Shown: positions 49,109 to 56,989 of the stretch, piece after piece
Numbering within the stretch: position 1 is the stretch's first letter
Layout of the letters: each line of letters starts with the position of its first letter
Assembly (NCBI RefSeq): GCF_001905385.1
Contig: NZ_LIPF01000001.1
Location: 62,001 to 126,000 of the forward strand
Direction: 5' to 3'
Origin: Streptomyces sp. CB02414
GTDB lineage: Bacteria > Actinomycetota > Actinomycetes > Streptomycetales > Streptomycetaceae
Length of the DNA stretch: 64,000 nucleotides
Made by a program: the position numbers and the translations under genes
Notes under the pieces: generated by a model
Databases searched by the model: none
The model's input: only the letters and a program-made list of their open reading frames with translations
Told to the model about the DNA's origin: nothing

Positions 49109-50347
49109 ATGACGGCAAGGAAGACACACACGACGAAGACGACGCGCGGGGCATGGCCCGTGCCCCGCGTCCTGCGCGACCGCAACGCGGGCCTGTATCT
49201 CGCCGGGGTGGTGGTGTCCGGTTTCGGCACCTCGGCGCTGTGGCTGGCGGCCGGCGTCTGGGTGAAGGACCTCACCGGCTCGGACGGACTCGCGGCGCTG
49301 TCCATGCTCGCGATGTGGGCGCCCACGCTGGTGGGCCCGGCGCTGGGCACGCTCGCCGACCGCACTCGCCGAAGGCCCCTGCTGATCGGCACCAGCCTGC
49401 TGATGGCCGCCCTCCTGCTCACCCTCTTCGCGGTCGACTCGCCGGACACCCTGTGGCTGCTGTTCGCCGTGCTGCTCGTGTACGGCGCGGCGGGCGTCGT
49501 GCACGACGCGGCCGAGTCGGCGCTCGTCGCCTCCGCCGTCGACACCCGTCTGCTCGGCGACTTCAACGGGCTGCGCACGACCGCGAACGAGGGCATGAAG
49601 CTCGTTGCTCCCGCGGCCGGGGCGGGCCTGTACGCGGCGTACGGCGGCGCGAGTGTGGCCTTGCTGGACGCGGCGACGTTCGTGCTGGCCACGGGGGTGT
49701 ACGCGGCCTTGCGCGTACGGGAGGCGAAGCCGGAACGGCCCACGGCGAACTGGCGGCGGCAGACTGCCGAGGGCGCCCGGTACCTGTGGGGGCACCCCCG
49801 GCTGCGCCCGCTCGTCCTGGCGGGCGGCGTCACGATGCTGTGCGCGGGCGTGAACGGCGCCACGGCCTACGCCGTCGTCGACGCCCTCGGGCACTCCCCC
49901 GCGTACGCGGGCGCGCTGTACGCCGTCCAGGGCGCCGGGTCGGTGGTGGTCGGGCTGCTGGCGGGGCCGGCCCTGCGACGGCTGGGCGGACGACGGTTCG
50001 CGGCGGCCGGGATCGCCCTGCTGGCGGTGGCGGTGACGGCGCGGGCGGCACCGTACGACGCCGTGGCCCTGGCGTCCGGCGCGGCGATCGGCGCGGGACT
50101 GCCCGCGGTGCTGATCGCGTCCCTGACCGCCGTCCAGCACGAGACGCCGGGCGCGCTGCTGGGCAGGGTGACCGCGACGGCCAACTCGTTGGTCTTCGCC
50201 CCGAACGTGTTCGGGCTGGCCGTGGGCGCCGTGCTGGTCGAGACGGTCGACCTGCGTCTGCTGATGCCGGCCCTGGGCGTGCTCCTGGCAGCGACGGCGG
50301 CGGCACTGCGGCGCCCCTGGAAGGAACGCGGGGAACTGCGCCCCTGA
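49109..50347 (+). CDS. MFS transporter, probable drug efflux
   Basis: A 412-residue major facilitator with about twelve helices. It starts RDRNAGLYLAGVVVSGFGTS, and the loop between helices 2 and 3 reads GPALGTLADRTRRRPLLIG, the MFS motif A. GLRTTANEGMKLVAPAAGAG and other blocks fit the MFS_3/enterobactin-exporter-like group. The substrate is unknown. The last codons (KERGELRP) are read from a partial copy of a dispersed repeat, so the true conserved end is a few residues earlier. ATG 49109; the divergent isomerase-fold gene is 140 bases upstream. Confidence 0.88.
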   Translation: MTARKTHTTKTTRGAWPVPRVLRDRNAGLYLAGVVVSGFGTSALWLAAGVWVKDLTGSDGLAALSMLAMWAPTLVGPALGTLADRTRRRPLLIGTSLLMAALLLTLFAVDSPDTLWLLFAVLLVYGAAGVVHDAAESALVASAVDTRLLGDFNGLRTTANEGMKLVAPAAGAGLYAAYGGASVALLDAATFVLATGVYAALRVREAKPERPTANWRRQTAEGARYLWGHPRLRPLVLAGGVTMLCAGVNGATAYAVVDALGHSPAYAGALYAVQGAGSVVVGLLAGPALRRLGGRRFAAAGIALLAVAVTARAAPYDAVALASGAAIGAGLPAVLIASLTAVQHETPGALLGRVTATANSLVFAPNVFGLAVGAVLVETVDLRLLMPALGVLLAATAAALRRPWKERGELRP

Positions 50348-50376
50348 AAGGGGCGCGGGGAACTGCGCGACCAGCC
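50338..50376 (+). terminator. hairpin and dispersed repeat at the end of the MFS gene
   Basis: GCGCCCCT-GAA-AGGGGCGC (50338-50356) is an 8-bp perfect hairpin that includes the MFS stop codon. Its right arm begins a full copy of the dispersed repeat (core GGGAACTGCGCGACCAGCC, to 50376); a partial copy precedes it within the coding end. Two repeat copies thus form the terminator. Confidence 0.75.
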
Positions 50377-50415
50377 CCCACCGACCCGCACCCGGAACAC
50401 GAGCCCGCCCCCCAC

Positions 50416-51585
50416 TCACCCCACCCGCAGCCCCTCCCGCACCGCCGCCAGATCCCCGTCCGACGCCAGCCCCGCGTGGTACAGCCGCAGCTCCGTCGCG
50501 CCCAGTTCCCCCGCCCGTGCCGCGTCCGCGGCGAGCGTGTCCGGGCGCCCGCCCATCCCGGAGACCACGGTGAGGTTGGCCGCGAGGACGGCCCCGTCGC
50601 GGCCCTGCTCGGCGAACGGCGTCAGCAGGCCCGCGCCGCCCGTGCAGGGCACGACCACGCCGTCGGCGACGGAGAGGATGTGCGCGGGGTCGACACCGGC
50701 GTTGGCGCCGCAGTGGTACGACACCGGGTCGGCGTGCAGCAGGACCCGGAAGCCGTCGGGAGCGGCGGCGCGCACGGCCGCGACCGCCGCCTCCTGGAGG
50801 GTGCGGGCCCGCTCGTCCCGCCAGGCGCGCGTGGCGTTCGCGTCCCCCTCGCCGAGCAGTTTCTCCACGCCCGCCCAGCCCCCGTCCGACGGTGCGCTCC
50901 CCCGCCACACCGGCTCCAGCGCGGCGCGCACGGCGGCGGCCAGTGCGTCGGCGTCGAGGCCCCGCGTGCCGTAGCCCTCCCGGCAGTGCGGGCAGAAGCA
51001 CAGGGACATGAGGTACTGCCCGGCGTCCCCGAGACCGACCCCGCCGGTCTTGTCGTGGGCGTGCAGGTGGGCGAGGCCGTACCAGCCGAGGGACTCCAGC
51101 TCGGTGCCGCGTGCCCCGGGACGCGTCGCCGCCTCGGCGGCCAGGTCGGTGAGGTATGCGCGGGTGGCGGGCTGCGCGATGCACGGCGCCCACGGGTAGC
51201 GGTCGCCGTAGGCGTTGACGACGGAGGTGTGCGGGTGCTCCGCGCCGAGGCGGGAGTTGTGGGCGAGGACGACCCAGGTGTGCACCTCCAGGCCCGCGTC
51301 CGCGAGCGCGGCGGCGGCCTCGCCGTACGCGTCGCCGGGCGCCCAGTCGCCGGCCTCGTACGGGTGCGGCTCGCGGCCCTCCCAGCGGGCGGTGTCCGGC
51401 GGGTAGAGGACGGCGGCGTGCTCGGCGGTGACGACGCGGTGGCGCGGGTGGCGGGGGGTCAGGGCGCGGGTGGAGTGGTAGGCGGCGGCGAGCGTCACCT
51501 GCTCCACGCCGAGGTCCGCGACGCGCTCCGCCGCCGCCGGGTCCCCGTTGACGTCCCAGGGGTAGACGAACGCCGACGCCCTCAC
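50416..51585 (-). CDS. uncharacterised TIM-barrel-like protein next to kdgD
   Basis: I do not recognise a named family for this 389-residue protein. It starts RASAFVYPWDVNGDPAAAER, and later has LESLGWYGLAHLHAHDKTGG, MSLCFCPHCREGYGTRG and FRVLLHADPVSYHC. The CFCxHCxxxY segment is typical of several hypothetical glycoside hydrolase-like (GHL) TIM-barrel families, where it follows an acidic active-site strand. The GTG start overlaps the kdgD stop (51582-51585), so the two are co-translated. That coupling points to a role with uronic acids. No signal peptide is present. Catalytic residues cannot be fixed without alignment. Confidence 0.72.
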   Translation of the reverse strand: MRASAFVYPWDVNGDPAAAERVADLGVEQVTLAAAYHSTRALTPRHPRHRVVTAEHAAVLYPPDTARWEGREPHPYEAGDWAPGDAYGEAAAALADAGLEVHTWVVLAHNSRLGAEHPHTSVVNAYGDRYPWAPCIAQPATRAYLTDLAAEAATRPGARGTELESLGWYGLAHLHAHDKTGGVGLGDAGQYLMSLCFCPHCREGYGTRGLDADALAAAVRAALEPVWRGSAPSDGGWAGVEKLLGEGDANATRAWRDERARTLQEAAVAAVRAAAPDGFRVLLHADPVSYHCGANAGVDPAHILSVADGVVVPCTGGAGLLTPFAEQGRDGAVLAANLTVVSGMGGRPDTLAADAARAGELGATELRLYHAGLASDGDLAAVREGLRVG

Positions 51586-52532
51586 TGGTCGCCCTCCGCG
51601 TCCAGCAGCGCCTGGCCCCGCTCGATCAGCAGGGCGAGCTGCTTCACGTGCTCCTCGGCCGGCTCCTGCAACGGCGTCCGCACCTCCCCCACGTCCAGGC
51701 CGCGCAGCCGTACACCCGCCTTGACCAGGGCGACGGCGTACCCGCGGCCCTTGGCCCGCAGTTCGACGAACGGCCGGTAGAAGCCGTCCAGCAGACGGTG
51801 CACGGTGGCGTCGTCGTCCTCGCGCAGCGCCCGGTGGAAGGCGAGGGCGATCTCGGGGGCGAAGCAGAAGACGGCGGACGAGTAGAGGGTGACGCCGAGG
51901 GCGCGGTAGGCGAGCTGGGTCTGCTCGGCGGTCGGCAGCCCGTTGAAGTAGAGGAAGTCGTCGTCCGGGGCCTCGGTGCGCACGGCGCTGACGGTCCGCT
52001 GCATGAGGTCGAGGTCGCCGAGGCCGTCCTTGAGGCCGACGATCCCGTCCGTGCGGGCCAGCCCGACCACCGTTTCCGGGGTGAGCACGGCGTTGTCGCG
52101 CTGGTAGACGACGACCGGCAGGGCGGTCGCGGCGGCCAGCTCGCGGTAGTGCCGCAGCAGCCCTTCCTGCCCGGCGACGACCAGGTAGGGCGGCATGGCG
52201 AGCAGGCCGTCGGCCCCGGCCTCCTCGGCGAGGCGGGCGTAGCGCACGGCGAGGGCGGTGCCGTAGCCCGCTCCGGCGAGGACGGGGACGCGTCCCGCGG
52301 TCTCCTCGACGGCCGCCCGTACGCACGCCTCGAACTCCTCGGGCGTCAGCGCGTGGAACTCGCCGGTGCCGCAGCAGGCGAAGACGGCGGCGGCACCGGC
52401 GTCCACCCCGCGGCGCACGTGCGCGCGGTAGACGTCGAGGTCCACTCCGCCGTCGGGGCCGTAGGCCGTGACGGGAAAGAACAGCGGCCCGCTGGGGACG
52501 GTGAGCCGGGCGGCGAGAGGGGCTGAGGTCAC
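51582..52532 (-). CDS. kdgD: 5-dehydro-4-deoxyglucarate dehydratase (KdgD)
   Basis: KdgD dehydrates and decarboxylates 5-dehydro-4-deoxyglucarate to 2-oxoglutarate semialdehyde. The 316-residue DHDPS-family enzyme shows the KdgD pattern: SGPLFFPVTAYGPDGGVDLD, AAVFACCGTGEFHALTPEEF, LLAMPPYLV, VVVYQRDNAVLTPETV and the Schiff-base Lys in GIVGLKDGLGDLDLMQ. I choose GTG 52532, which has GGGGAG seven bases upstream. The ATG at 52550 lies in an AT-rich palindrome that is more likely an operator. The gene is divergent from uronate dehydrogenase, the first enzyme of the same pathway. Confidence 0.9.
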   Translation of the reverse strand: MTSAPLAARLTVPSGPLFFPVTAYGPDGGVDLDVYRAHVRRGVDAGAAAVFACCGTGEFHALTPEEFEACVRAAVEETAGRVPVLAGAGYGTALAVRYARLAEEAGADGLLAMPPYLVVAGQEGLLRHYRELAAATALPVVVYQRDNAVLTPETVVGLARTDGIVGLKDGLGDLDLMQRTVSAVRTEAPDDDFLYFNGLPTAEQTQLAYRALGVTLYSSAVFCFAPEIALAFHRALREDDDATVHRLLDGFYRPFVELRAKGRGYAVALVKAGVRLRGLDVGEVRTPLQEPAEEHVKQLALLIERGQALLDAEGDQ

Positions 52533-52547
52533 GGGCGCTCCCCATTC

Positions 52548-52562
52548 CATATGTATGATATG
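52548..52562. promoter_or_regulatory. AT-rich palindrome in the kdgD/udh divergent promoter
   Basis: CATATGTATGATATG is an inverted repeat (CATAT/ATATG around GTATG) in the 196-base region between the divergent kdgD and udh genes. With the TCATATATGA site at 48249 it forms a second AT-rich palindrome near uronic-acid genes. It may be a GntR-type operator controlling both directions. Confidence 0.55.
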
Positions 52563-52728
52563 CGTCTACATTTCTGAACGCGACCACGCTAAGCGGCTCC
52601 GTGAACACCGTCAAGCAGGCGCCCTCTTGACGCCCGACCACCCGCTCCTTACCGTGTCCACGCATATGAACACCAGGCACGGATCCGTACAACTGTCGCC
52701 GCTTCAGGAAACTCAGGAGTCCCGAAGG

Positions 52729-53538
52729 ATGCCCGCTCCCCGCACCGTCCTGCTCACCGGCGCCGCCGGCGGCCTCGGCACCCTGATGCGGGAGCTGCTG
52801 CCCGCCCACGGCTACGCGTTGCGCCTGCTCGACCTGCACCCGGTCGAGGGCGAGCCGGACGCGATCGTCGCCGACCTCGCCGACCGGGCGGCGGTGCGCG
52901 AGGCGGTCCGGGGCGTCGACGCGATCATCCACCTCGCGGGCATCTCCCTGGAAGCCCCCTTCGACAAGATCCTGAAGGCCAACATCGAGGGCACGTACAA
53001 CCTTTACGAGGCCGCCCGCGAGGAGGGCGTCGCCCGCATCGTCTTCGCCTCCTCCAACCACGCCGTCGGCTACACCCCGCGCCCCCGGGGAGGCGACCCG
53101 CTCATCCCGGTCGACACCCCGCGCCGCCCCGACACCTTCTACGGCCTCTCCAAGTGCTTCGGCGAGGACCTCGCCCAGCTCTACTGGGACAAGCACGGCC
53201 TGGAGACGGTCTCCGTCCGCATCGGCTCCTGCTTCCCCGAGCCGACCAGTGTGCGCATGCTCTCGGTGTGGATGAGCCCCGCCGACGGCGCCCGGCTCTT
53301 CGACGCCGCCCTGACCGCCCGGAACGTCGGGCACACCGTCGTCCACGGCTCCTCCGCCAACACCCGCCTGTGGTGGGACCTCACCTCCGCGCGGGCGCTC
53401 GGCTACGCACCGCAGGACGACTCCGAGCCGTACGCCGCGAAGCTGATCGCCGAACAGGGCGAACTCGACCCGGACGATCCGGCACACGCCTGCCTGGGCG
53501 GTCACTTCGTGACCGACCCCCCGATCTGGCCGTACTGA
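52729..53538 (+). CDS. udh: uronate dehydrogenase
   Basis: Uronate dehydrogenase oxidises D-galacturonate or D-glucuronate with NAD+ to the aldaric acid lactone. The 269-residue short-chain-type protein has the NAD loop TVLLTGAAGGLGTLMREL, the DAIIHLAGISLEAPFDKIL segment and the catalytic Tyr-Lys pair in FYGLSKCFGEDLAQLYW. The C-terminal RIGSCFPEPTSVRMLSVWMS is diagnostic for uronate dehydrogenases among epimerase-like proteins. ATG 52729 has AGGAG about nine bases upstream. It is divergent from kdgD and is followed by a very strong terminator. The lactone-opening and aldarate-dehydration steps are not obvious in this window. Confidence 0.9.
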   Translation: MPAPRTVLLTGAAGGLGTLMRELLPAHGYALRLLDLHPVEGEPDAIVADLADRAAVREAVRGVDAIIHLAGISLEAPFDKILKANIEGTYNLYEAAREEGVARIVFASSNHAVGYTPRPRGGDPLIPVDTPRRPDTFYGLSKCFGEDLAQLYWDKHGLETVSVRIGSCFPEPTSVRMLSVWMSPADGARLFDAALTARNVGHTVVHGSSANTRLWWDLTSARALGYAPQDDSEPYAAKLIAEQGELDPDDPAHACLGGHFVTDPPIWPY

Positions 53539-53557
53539 CCGGAACCGGTCGGCCAAC

Positions 53558-53592
53558 GGGGCGGGCGGGCACCGAACGGGCCCGCCCGCCCC
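53558..53592 (+). terminator. strong terminator after udh
   Basis: GGGGCGGGCGGGC (53558-53570) and GCCCGCCCGCCCC (53580-53592) form a perfect 13-bp all-GC stem with a 9-base loop, 20 bases after the udh stop. Confidence 0.9.
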
Positions 53593-53611
53593 GGCATGCG
53601 GGCGTCCGCAC

Positions 53612-53773
53612 TGCCCGTTCCCACCCTCCCCGCCGCCGACTGCCAGGTCCGGGACGGGCACCCGGCGACCGGAACGGGCACAAACGGGCAGCATCGGCTC
53701 CGCGACAGACCTGGTCAGTGCCGCACGGCCGCTGTACAACTTCCCCCATGGGTCCCACGGGCCCGAACGGGCA
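53612..53773. repeat. four copies of AACGGGCA upstream of a DeoR regulator gene
   Basis: AACGGGCA occurs at 53673-53680, 53683-53690 and 53766-53773, and inverted (TGCCCGTT) at 53612-53619; near-copies lie at 53575 and 53653. They surround the probable promoter of the DeoR-polyol operon. DeoR-family regulators bind repeated short motifs, so these may be its operators. Confidence 0.6.
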
Positions 53774-53810
53774 AGGTCACGGCGACGAGGCGGTGAGGCG
53801 GGTGTTCGGC

Positions 53811-54581
53811 ATGGGCACGAGGACGGCGGAGGAACGCCAGCGGGAGATCGTGCGGATCGCCCGAGCCACCGGCTCCGTCGACGTCACCGCGCTCGCCGCC
53901 GACCTGGGCGTCGCCAAGGAGACCGTCCGCCGGGACCTGCGCGCCCTGGAGGACCACGGCCTGGTCCGCCGCACCCACGGCGGCGCCTATCCCGTGGAGA
54001 GCGCCGGGTTCGAGACCACGCTCGCCTTCCGCGCCACCAGCCACGTGCCCGAGAAGCGCCGGGTCGCCGCCGCTGCGGCCGAACTGCTCGGCGACGCCGA
54101 GACGGTCTTCGTCGACGAGGGCTTCACCCCCCAGCTCATCGCCGAGGCCCTGCCCCGGGACCGCCCGCTCACCGTCGTCACCGCCTCCCTGCCGGTCGCC
54201 GGCGCGCTCGCCGAGTCCTCGGACACCTCCGTCCTGCTGCTCGGCGGCCGGGTCCGCTCGGGCACGCTGGCCACCGTCGACCACTGGACGACGAAGATGC
54301 TGGCCGGCTTCGTCATCGACCTGGCGTACATCGGCGCCAACGGCATCTCCCGCGAGCACGGCCTCACCACCCCCGACCCGGCGGTCAGCGAGGTCAAGGC
54401 CCAGGCCATCCGGGCCGCCCGCCGCACCGTCTTCGCGGGCACGCACACCAAGTTCGGGGCGGTCAGCTTCTGCCGGTTCGCGGAGGTCGGCGCCCTGGAG
54501 GCGATCGTCACCAGCACCCTGCTGCCCACGGCCGAAGCCCACCGCTACTCACTGCTCGGCCCGCAGGTCATCCGCGTCTGA
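53811..54581 (+). CDS. DeoR/GlpR-family transcriptional regulator
   Basis: A 256-residue DeoR-type repressor. The N-terminal helix-turn-helix is VDVTALAADLGVAKETVRRD followed by the wing LVRRTHGGAYPVE. The C-terminal sugar-phosphate-binding domain (DeoRC) has VFVDEGFTPQLIAEAL, LLLGGRVRSGTLATVDHWTT, LAYIGANGISREHGLTTPDP and VFAGTHTKFG. I start at ATG 53811, preceded by GAGGCGGG; an ATG at 53748 would add 21 weakly coding residues across one of the AACGGGCA repeats. It heads the polyol transporter operon and probably responds to a phosphorylated sugar. Confidence 0.9.
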   Translation: MGTRTAEERQREIVRIARATGSVDVTALAADLGVAKETVRRDLRALEDHGLVRRTHGGAYPVESAGFETTLAFRATSHVPEKRRVAAAAAELLGDAETVFVDEGFTPQLIAEALPRDRPLTVVTASLPVAGALAESSDTSVLLLGGRVRSGTLATVDHWTTKMLAGFVIDLAYIGANGISREHGLTTPDPAVSEVKAQAIRAARRTVFAGTHTKFGAVSFCRFAEVGALEAIVTSTLLPTAEAHRYSLLGPQVIRV

Positions 54582-54674
54582 CACACCGAACCACCGACAC
54601 ACCGACCCACGCCCCCGGAGGGCACCCCACACCCTCCGCTGCCCCATACCTCCCCATATGTTCAGGAGCGATCC

Positions 54675-56048
54675 ATGCGAACCCAGAGCCGACGGAGGCT
54701 GCCGCGAGCCACGCTCGCCATGGCCGCCGCAGGGACGCTGCTCGCCCCGCTGCTCTCCGGCTGCTGGGTCGGGGCGGGCGGCGCCGGATCCGGCGGCAAC
54801 TCCATCAACGTCCTGATGGTCAACAACCCGCAGATGGCCGAGTTGCAGAAGCTCACCGCCGACCACTTCACCAAGGACACCGGCATCAAGGTGAACTTCA
54901 CCGTCCTGCCGGAGAACGACGTCCGCGACAAGATCAGCCAGGACTTCGCCAACCAGGCCGGCCAGTACGACGTCGCCACCCTCTCCAATTACGAGATACC
55001 GATCTACGCCCGCAACGACTGGCTGCACGAGATGGACTCCTACGTCGCCGACGACCCGGCGTACGACCAGCAGGACATCCTGAAGCCGATGCGCGAGTCC
55101 CTCACCGGCGACGACGGCAAGCTCTACGGCCAGCCCTTCTACGGCGAGTCGTCCTTCCTGATGTACCGCAAGGACGTGTTCGAGCAGGAGGGCCTGACCA
55201 TGCCCGAGCGTCCCACCTGGACCCAGGTGGCGGACCTCGCGGCCGAACTCGACGGCGCCGAGCCGGACATGAAGGGGATCTGCCTGCGCGGCCTGCCCGG
55301 CTGGGGCGAGCTGATGGCGCCCCTGACGACGGTCGTGAACACCTTCGGCGGCACCTGGTTCGACGAGAACTGGAACGCCCGGCTCGACTCCCCCGAGTGG
55401 GAGAAGGCGACGAAGTTCTACGTCGACCTGGTCCGCGAGCACGGCCAGTCCGGCGCCGCCCAGTCCGGCTTCGCGGAGTGCCTGAACAACATGACCCAGG
55501 GCAACGTCGCCATGTGGTACGACGCCACCTCCGCGGCCGGCTCCCTGGAGTCGGCGAACTCCCCCGTCAAGGGCAAGATCGGCTACGCGCCCGCCCCCGT
55601 GGAGAAGACCGACTCCTCCGGCTGGCTCTACACCTGGGCCTGGGGCATCCAGAAGGCCTCCCGCAACCCCGACAAGGCCTGGCAGTTCGTCTCCTGGGCG
55701 TCCAGCAAGGAGTACGAGCAGCTGGTCGGCGACGAGATCGGCTGGTCCAACGTCCCGGCCGGCAAGCGCGCCTCGACGTACGAGAACCCGGACTACGTCA
55801 AGGAGGCCGCCGCCTTCCAGGAGATGACCCGGGCGGCCATCGAGGGCGCCAAACCCAAGGACCCCGGCGTGCAGCCGCGCCCCGCGCCCGGCATCCAGTT
55901 CGTCGGCATCCCCGAGTTCACCGACCTCGGCACCAAGGTCTCCCAGGAGATCAGCGCGGCCATCGCCGGACGCCAGTCCGTCGAGGAGGCCCTGAAGAAG
56001 TCCCAGCAGCTCGCCGAGCAGATCTCCGAGGAGTACGAGGGACGATGA
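54675..56048 (+). CDS. polyol/sugar ABC transporter solute-binding lipoprotein
   Basis: A 457-residue lipoprotein (lipobox LLSGCW, Cys about residue 33) of the family 1 binding proteins. Blocks such as INVLMVNNPQMAELQKLTAD, FTVLPENDVRDKISQDFANQ, GQPFYGESSFLMYRKDVFEQ and YTWAWGIQKASRNPDKAWQF fit the sorbitol/mannitol (SmoE/MtlE) branch. It is the first structural gene of the operon, 93 bases after the DeoR regulator. The ATP-binding subunit is missing here, as in most Streptomyces sugar importers. Confidence 0.92.
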   Translation: MRTQSRRRLPRATLAMAAAGTLLAPLLSGCWVGAGGAGSGGNSINVLMVNNPQMAELQKLTADHFTKDTGIKVNFTVLPENDVRDKISQDFANQAGQYDVATLSNYEIPIYARNDWLHEMDSYVADDPAYDQQDILKPMRESLTGDDGKLYGQPFYGESSFLMYRKDVFEQEGLTMPERPTWTQVADLAAELDGAEPDMKGICLRGLPGWGELMAPLTTVVNTFGGTWFDENWNARLDSPEWEKATKFYVDLVREHGQSGAAQSGFAECLNNMTQGNVAMWYDATSAAGSLESANSPVKGKIGYAPAPVEKTDSSGWLYTWAWGIQKASRNPDKAWQFVSWASSKEYEQLVGDEIGWSNVPAGKRASTYENPDYVKEAAAFQEMTRAAIEGAKPKDPGVQPRPAPGIQFVGIPEFTDLGTKVSQEISAAIAGRQSVEEALKKSQQLAEQISEEYEGR

Positions 56049-56989
56049 GCGCCACGACAACGGCCCCCTCGGCCGCACCCGACCGCGTACCCACCCCCGT
56101 CCGCCCGCCGTCCCCACGGCTGAAGGCATGGGCCACCCGGGCCCCGCTTCTCCCCGCCCTCATCTTCATGATCGTGGTCACCCAGCTGCCCTTCGTGGCG
56201 ACCCTGGTGATCTCCTTCTTCGACTGGAACGCCCTCTACCCCGACGCCCGCTCCTTCACCGGCTTCGGCAACTACGGCGACGTGCTGTCCGACCCGGCGC
56301 TGCGCAAGTCAGTGTGGACGACGATCCTGCTGACCGTGGCGGTGGTCCTGGCCAGCCTGGTCCTGGGCCTGGCCCTCGCCCTGCTCCTGGACCGGAAGTT
56401 CAAGGGCCGGGGCGTGGTGCGCACCCTGCTGATCGCGCCGTTCCTGGTCGTCCCGGTCGCGGCGGCGCTGCTCTGGAAGCACGTCCTCTACAACCCGGAG
56501 TACGGCCTGCTCAACGGCCTGCTGCACTACGTCGGCGGCCCGCAGCCCGACTGGATATCCAACACCCCGCTGCTCGCGGTCGAGGCCGCGCTGGTGTGGC
56601 AGTGGACGCCCTTCATGATGCTGATCCTGCTCGCCGGCCTCCAGAGCCGGGACCAGCAGCAGATCGAGGCCGCCCGGGTGGACGGCGCGAGCGACTGGCA
56701 GATCTTCGTCCACCTCACCCTGCCCCACCTGCGCCGCTACCTGGAACTCGGCGCCCTGCTCGGCTCCATCTACATCGTCCAGAACTTCGACGCGGTCTTC
56801 ACGATCACCTCCGGCGGCCTGGGCACGGCCAACCTGCCCTACACCGTCTACCAGAGCTTCTACCAGGCCCACGAGAACGGCCTCGCCTCGGCCGCGGGCG
56901 TCCTGGTCGTCATCGGCTCCATCATCATCGCCACCTTCGCGCTGCGCGTGGTGTCGTCCCTGTTCCGCGAGGAGGTCGGCCGCGCATGA
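56045..56989 (+). CDS. polyol/sugar ABC transporter permease (MalF/SmoF type)
   Basis: A 314-residue permease with six predicted helices. The EAA loop is QQQIEAARVDGASDWQIFVH, followed by LTLPHLRRYLELGALLGSIY. The first helix is LLPALIFMIVVTQLPFVATL. The ATG overlaps the binding-protein stop (ATGA), and the stop overlaps the next permease's ATG. It pairs with that permease to form the transport channel. Confidence 0.93.
   Translation: MSATTTAPSAAPDRVPTPVRPPSPRLKAWATRAPLLPALIFMIVVTQLPFVATLVISFFDWNALYPDARSFTGFGNYGDVLSDPALRKSVWTTILLTVAVVLASLVLGLALALLLDRKFKGRGVVRTLLIAPFLVVPVAAALLWKHVLYNPEYGLLNGLLHYVGGPQPDWISNTPLLAVEAALVWQWTPFMMLILLAGLQSRDQQQIEAARVDGASDWQIFVHLTLPHLRRYLELGALLGSIYIVQNFDAVFTITSGGLGTANLPYTVYQSFYQAHENGLASAAGVLVVIGSIIIATFALRVVSSLFREEVGRA

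Noticed and set aside
52533..52550. ATG start for KdgD at 52550
   Set aside because: It has no ribosome site and lies in the AT-rich palindrome. GTG at 52532 has GGGGAG at proper spacing.
48466..53739. very long open frames crossing several genes on both strands (over 1000 codons)
   Set aside because: They are by-products of the high GC content. Their protein sequences are Arg/Pro/Gly-rich without family motifs and overlap genes with clear homology and codon bias.
53612..53773. CRISPR array
   Set aside because: The repeats are 8 bases long with irregular spacing and both orientations, and no cas genes are nearby.
53748..53810. longer DeoR regulator starting at 53748
   Set aside because: The added residues do not match DeoR proteins and overlap one AACGGGCA copy; ATG 53811 has a better upstream site.
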